From NCBI GenBank assembly GCA_964195995.1, contig CAXMQS010000060.1, forward strand, positions 1-40,868: a stretch of DNA of 40,868 bases. Direction: 5' to 3'. The translations under genes were made by a program, and so were the position numbers. Every line of letters starts with the position of its first letter. The first letter of the stretch is position 1. Under the pieces are notes generated by a model. It was given only the letters and a program-made list of their open reading frames with translations. It did not search any database and had not been told where the DNA came from. This document shows positions 38,997-40,868 of the stretch, piece by piece. This stretch comes from CAXMQS01 sp964195995. Its GTDB lineage: Bacteria; Actinomycetota; Acidimicrobiia; Spongiisociales; JAOTWH01.

Positions 38997-39479
38997 ATGA
39001 GATCCAAATCCATCGACCAAGAGCGGGACCAAGAGCGGGAGTTCACCCGCTTCGTCAAGGAGACGGAACCTCGGCTCTCGTACGCGCTCGCCGCGGCCTT
39101 TGGGATCGAGATCGGAGCGGAGGCCACTGCCGATGCCCTGGCGTGGGCATGGGAGCACTGGAGCAAGGTGGAGGAGATGAAGAACCCAGCTGGGTATCTG
39201 TACCGGGTCGGTCAGAGCAAGGCCCGTCGCTACTTCCGACCAGTGGTGCTCTTCCCTGCCGTGCCATCGATCGCTCCTACGGCCAGCCCCGACCTGTTGG
39301 CAGCCCTCGCTGGTCTCTCCAAGAACCAGCGGGTGGCCGCGGTCATGGTTCATGGGCTTGGGTACACCGAACGCGACGTGGCCGACCTGCTCGGTCTATC
39401 CCGCTGGTCGGTGCGCACCCACGCCGAGCGAGGTTTGGAGAAGCTGAAGAGTGCTCTGGAGGTGAGGATCGATGTCTGA
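38997..39479 (+). CDS. ECF-like RNA polymerase sigma factor
   Basis: The 160-residue protein has a reduced region 2 (about 13-78: FTRFVKETEPRLSYALAAAFG ... ADALAWAWEHWSKVEEMKNPAGYLYRVGQSKARRY) and a clear region 4 helix-turn-helix (about 98-155: GLSKNQRVAAVMVHGLGYTERDVADLLGLSRWSVRTHAERGLEKLK). It overlaps the next gene by 8 bp, the same arrangement as the small membrane protein and trxB. The partner is likely an anti-sigma-type membrane protein. The -10-binding part of region 2 is less typical than in SigM, so activity at promoters is inferred. Confidence 0.87.
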   Translation: MRSKSIDQERDQEREFTRFVKETEPRLSYALAAAFGIEIGAEATADALAWAWEHWSKVEEMKNPAGYLYRVGQSKARRYFRPVVLFPAVPSIAPTASPDLLAALAGLSKNQRVAAVMVHGLGYTERDVADLLGLSRWSVRTHAERGLEKLKSALEVRIDV

Positions 39480-40374
39480 GATCGAGACCCAACTACGCGG
39501 GTACTTCGACGCAGCCGTGGACCGTGTCACACCCGGAGACATCTTGGCAGGCCAGCGGGTATTCGAGAGGTTCCCGCAGCGCCGGCGAGCCTGGAGCCCG
39601 GCTTGGGCGGCGATCGGAAGCTTCCTGGGAACCGTTGTCGTTCTGGGAGGTGCGGTGGCATTCGGCGCGGTGCTGAACCAGCCGAACGCCGCGGTGAGCT
39701 CGGGTGGTGTCACGGAGGTAATCGGCGAGGCGACCAAGAGCACGTCAGGATGGTGGGTCCTCATCCCTGGGATCGGACTCGCCATCGGCGTCGTTGGCAC
39801 CCTCGTCGTCAAGAATCAACATCACAGAATTGCGAAGGAGGACGCGATGACTGCAACTATCGAAAGGCCGACCGAGGAACGGTCGGACATAGCGGAGAGG
39901 AAGAACAACCGCAGGCTCATCTTCACAGTGGTAGCGCTGGCGGTTGCCCTGGTGGCGTTGGGCGCCTGGGTGCTCTACGACCAGGCAGCGGAGCCGGCGA
40001 CGGCGGCACCGGCGGCGGTGCAAGAACTGCTCGACGACTACACGGCGGCGTGGAACGACTTCGACGGAGATACGTTCCTGGCGCTGGTCACCGAGGACTA
40101 CTCATTCTCCGACAGTGAGCGGACATCTGGAGCCACCGTCATGGCAAGCGAAATCCGGGGAATCAACCGGGTGTTCGGTCTCGAAGTCGAGAGGGTGGGC
40201 GATCTGGCGGCGATCGGTGACGGGCCCTACTACGTGTCGACCGTCGTCCGGATCACGGGTTCCTCAGCTAGCGGGAATGCATTCGAGAATATCGGTGCCT
40301 CCAGCTGGCTGGTAGTCGACACCGCAGCGGGACTGAAGGTGGCTGCTCAGACGGTTCTCGTCAGCACCAGCTGA
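39472..40374 (+). CDS. Membrane protein fused to NTF2-like domain, with internal start
   Basis: The 300-residue frame appears to combine two proteins. Residues 1-125 form a small membrane protein with helices at about 41-68 and 92-113, placed as the anti-sigma partner of the upstream sigma gene. Residues 126-300 begin with an internal ATG (39847) preceded by a perfect AAGGAGG five bases upstream; they have one transmembrane helix (about 147-169) and an NTF2/SnoaL-like domain (about 178-298: VQELLDDYTAAWNDFDGDTFLALVTEDYSFSD). No stop separates the halves, so both a 300-residue fusion and a 175-residue product may be made. No zinc-finger anti-sigma motif is seen. Confidence 0.75.
   Translation: MSEIETQLRGYFDAAVDRVTPGDILAGQRVFERFPQRRRAWSPAWAAIGSFLGTVVVLGGAVAFGAVLNQPNAAVSSGGVTEVIGEATKSTSGWWVLIPGIGLAIGVVGTLVVKNQHHRIAKEDAMTATIERPTEERSDIAERKNNRRLIFTVVALAVALVALGAWVLYDQAAEPATAAPAAVQELLDDYTAAWNDFDGDTFLALVTEDYSFSDSERTSGATVMASEIRGINRVFGLEVERVGDLAAIGDGPYYVSTVVRITGSSASGNAFENIGASSWLVVDTAAGLKVAAQTVLVSTS
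39847..40374 (+). CDS. Possible separate NTF2-like membrane protein from internal start
   Basis: This is the same frame as the preceding entry, starting at ATG 39847 after AAGGAGG (39835-39841). The product would be 175 residues with a cytoplasmic N-terminus (MTATIERPTEERSDIAERKN), one helix and an outward NTF2-like domain. The strong ribosome-binding site argues that this protein is made, either alone or alongside the longer form. Confidence 0.5.
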   Translation: MTATIERPTEERSDIAERKNNRRLIFTVVALAVALVALGAWVLYDQAAEPATAAPAAVQELLDDYTAAWNDFDGDTFLALVTEDYSFSDSERTSGATVMASEIRGINRVFGLEVERVGDLAAIGDGPYYVSTVVRITGSSASGNAFENIGASSWLVVDTAAGLKVAAQTVLVSTS

Positions 40375-40388
40375 GCAGGGCATGGAAA

Positions 40389-40417
40389 GGAACTGGGCGC
40401 AGCGAGCGCCCAGTTCC
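40389..40417. terminator. Bidirectional terminator
   Basis: A perfect 12-bp stem GGAACTGGGCGC / GCGCCCAGTTCC with a 5-nt loop lies between two convergent genes (stops at 40374 and 40434). No long U run follows in either direction, so efficiency is uncertain. Confidence 0.7.
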
Positions 40418-40433
40418 GCGTTGCCCAGGGCCT

Positions 40434-40868
40434 TCAGGCTTCGACCGGGCGTCCGATGGCTGACCGGTTGGCGATGGCCAGGTGGAGGTCGTGATAGCGC
40501 TGCAGCGACCTGACCTGCCGGTCGCTTAGTTCCTGGCAGATGTAGTTCCAATGCATGGCGACGGTGGCGCCGGGGCGTACCTCCGGCAGGGACGGGTCGA
40601 TGGAAGCGTCCACGGACTCAACGCGATGTGGCCCGAGGTGGAGGAGCCGTCCATCCCATGCCAGTGGCTGCGACTCCACGAGAACGGTTCCGTTGGAGGC
40701 ACTTACCACTCGGCCCCAGCGGATCCGGCACCGCTCCAACACATCGAGCGCCTGATCGACGGCACCCGATCGCAGCAGGCCCACCCACGGGTAGACACAG
40801 AACACATGGAACGCGTGGGTTGGGACCCCGCCATCGTTGAGGGCGCTGGATATGTGGTCCCAGTCCCA
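40434..40868 (-). CDS. Conserved-looking protein of unknown function (5' end outside window)
   Basis: The last 144 codons are visible and the frame is open to the window edge. Readable stretches include NDGGVPTHAFHVFCVYPWVGLLRSG, CRIRWGRVVSASNGTVLVESQPLAWDG, and near the end HWNYICQELSDRQVRSLQRYHDLHLAIANR. The pattern of aromatic residues and the clean frame to the TGA argue for a real gene, and I have a vague memory of similar actinobacterial proteins, but I cannot name the family. It is convergent with the NTF2-like gene, with a strong hairpin between them. Confidence 0.7.
   Translation of the reverse strand, partial: WDWDHISSALNDGGVPTHAFHVFCVYPWVGLLRSGAVDQALDVLERCRIRWGRVVSASNGTVLVESQPLAWDGRLLHLGPHRVESVDASIDPSLPEVRPGATVAMHWNYICQELSDRQVRSLQRYHDLHLAIANRSAIGRPVEA

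Noticed and set aside
1..40868. CRISPR arrays, insertion sequences or transposase genes
   Set aside because: No regularly spaced direct repeats of 24-40 bp and no transposase or integrase motifs were seen anywhere in the window.

Overview
The window is GC-rich, densely packed actinobacterial chromosome near the replication origin. Two gene orders I know from the Mycobacterium tuberculosis origin region are recognisable: parA-parB / cwlM-trxA-trxB-anti-sigma-sigM-pseudokinase with pcnA nearby (compare Rv3907c-Rv3918c), and ino1-padR with rpsF-ssb-rpsR-rplI-dnaB (compare Rv0046c-Rv0058). The organism is not a mycobacterium: murJ is missing from its expected place, and gene content between the blocks differs. 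A deep-branching actinobacterium (for example Acidimicrobiia-like) is my guess, not a demonstrated assignment. Many starts lack a Shine-Dalgarno sequence, and 4-bp or 8-bp start/stop overlaps are common.

Layout. 0-6.6 kb: 3' end of parA, parB, then on the minus strand an envelope/redox operon: GNAT protein, pseudokinase with extracellular discoidin-like domain, SigM-like sigma, anti-sigma, small membrane protein, thioredoxin reductase, thioredoxin, and a CwlM-like amidase homologue without catalytic residues. 7.3-13.5 kb: HDAC-like deacetylase, PilT ATPase, CCA-adding enzyme, hemolysin III, cis-prenyltransferase, a tiny Cys-rich peptide gene and a histidine phosphatase. 13.5-13.95 kb is a repeat-rich gap. 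14-20.5 kb: endonuclease IV, inositol-phosphate synthase with its PadR regulator, a GAF/GGDEF protein, and a PPOX-lipoprotein-Nudix operon. 20.6-25.1 kb: panB, a DUF192 protein, and the rpsF-ssb-rpsR-rplI-dnaB operon. 25.2-30 kb looks accessory: an M23-like protein, a tRNA 3' fragment, a LuxR/LAL regulator and a SRPBCC protein. 30-38.5 kb: a fused kinase/phospho-lyase divergent from a five-gene molybdenum hydroxylase operon (FAD subunit, Moco subunit, XdhC, YqeB, YqeC). 38.5-40.9 kb: a second ECF sigma gene, an apparent anti-sigma/NTF2-like fusion, and an unidentified partial gene.

The most interesting signals are two possible selenium links. First, the molybdenum hydroxylase operon carries YqeB and YqeC, markers of the selenium-dependent enzyme class, while its Moco subunit has an N-terminal ferredoxin-like domain in which all eight cluster cysteines are replaced. 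Second, a 46-residue peptide ending in CCGNHGEPGC is followed in frame, past its TGA, by 20 more codons with a His-rich tail. These end 3 bp from the convergent gene, and a small hairpin after the TGA meets the usual bacterial SECIS geometry. Both are hypotheses that need genome-wide and experimental checks. Other unusual items are the stand-alone MviN-type pseudokinase module, the Asn-to-His change in the cis-prenyltransferase DGN motif, and the in-frame gene fusion with an internal Shine-Dalgarno start.
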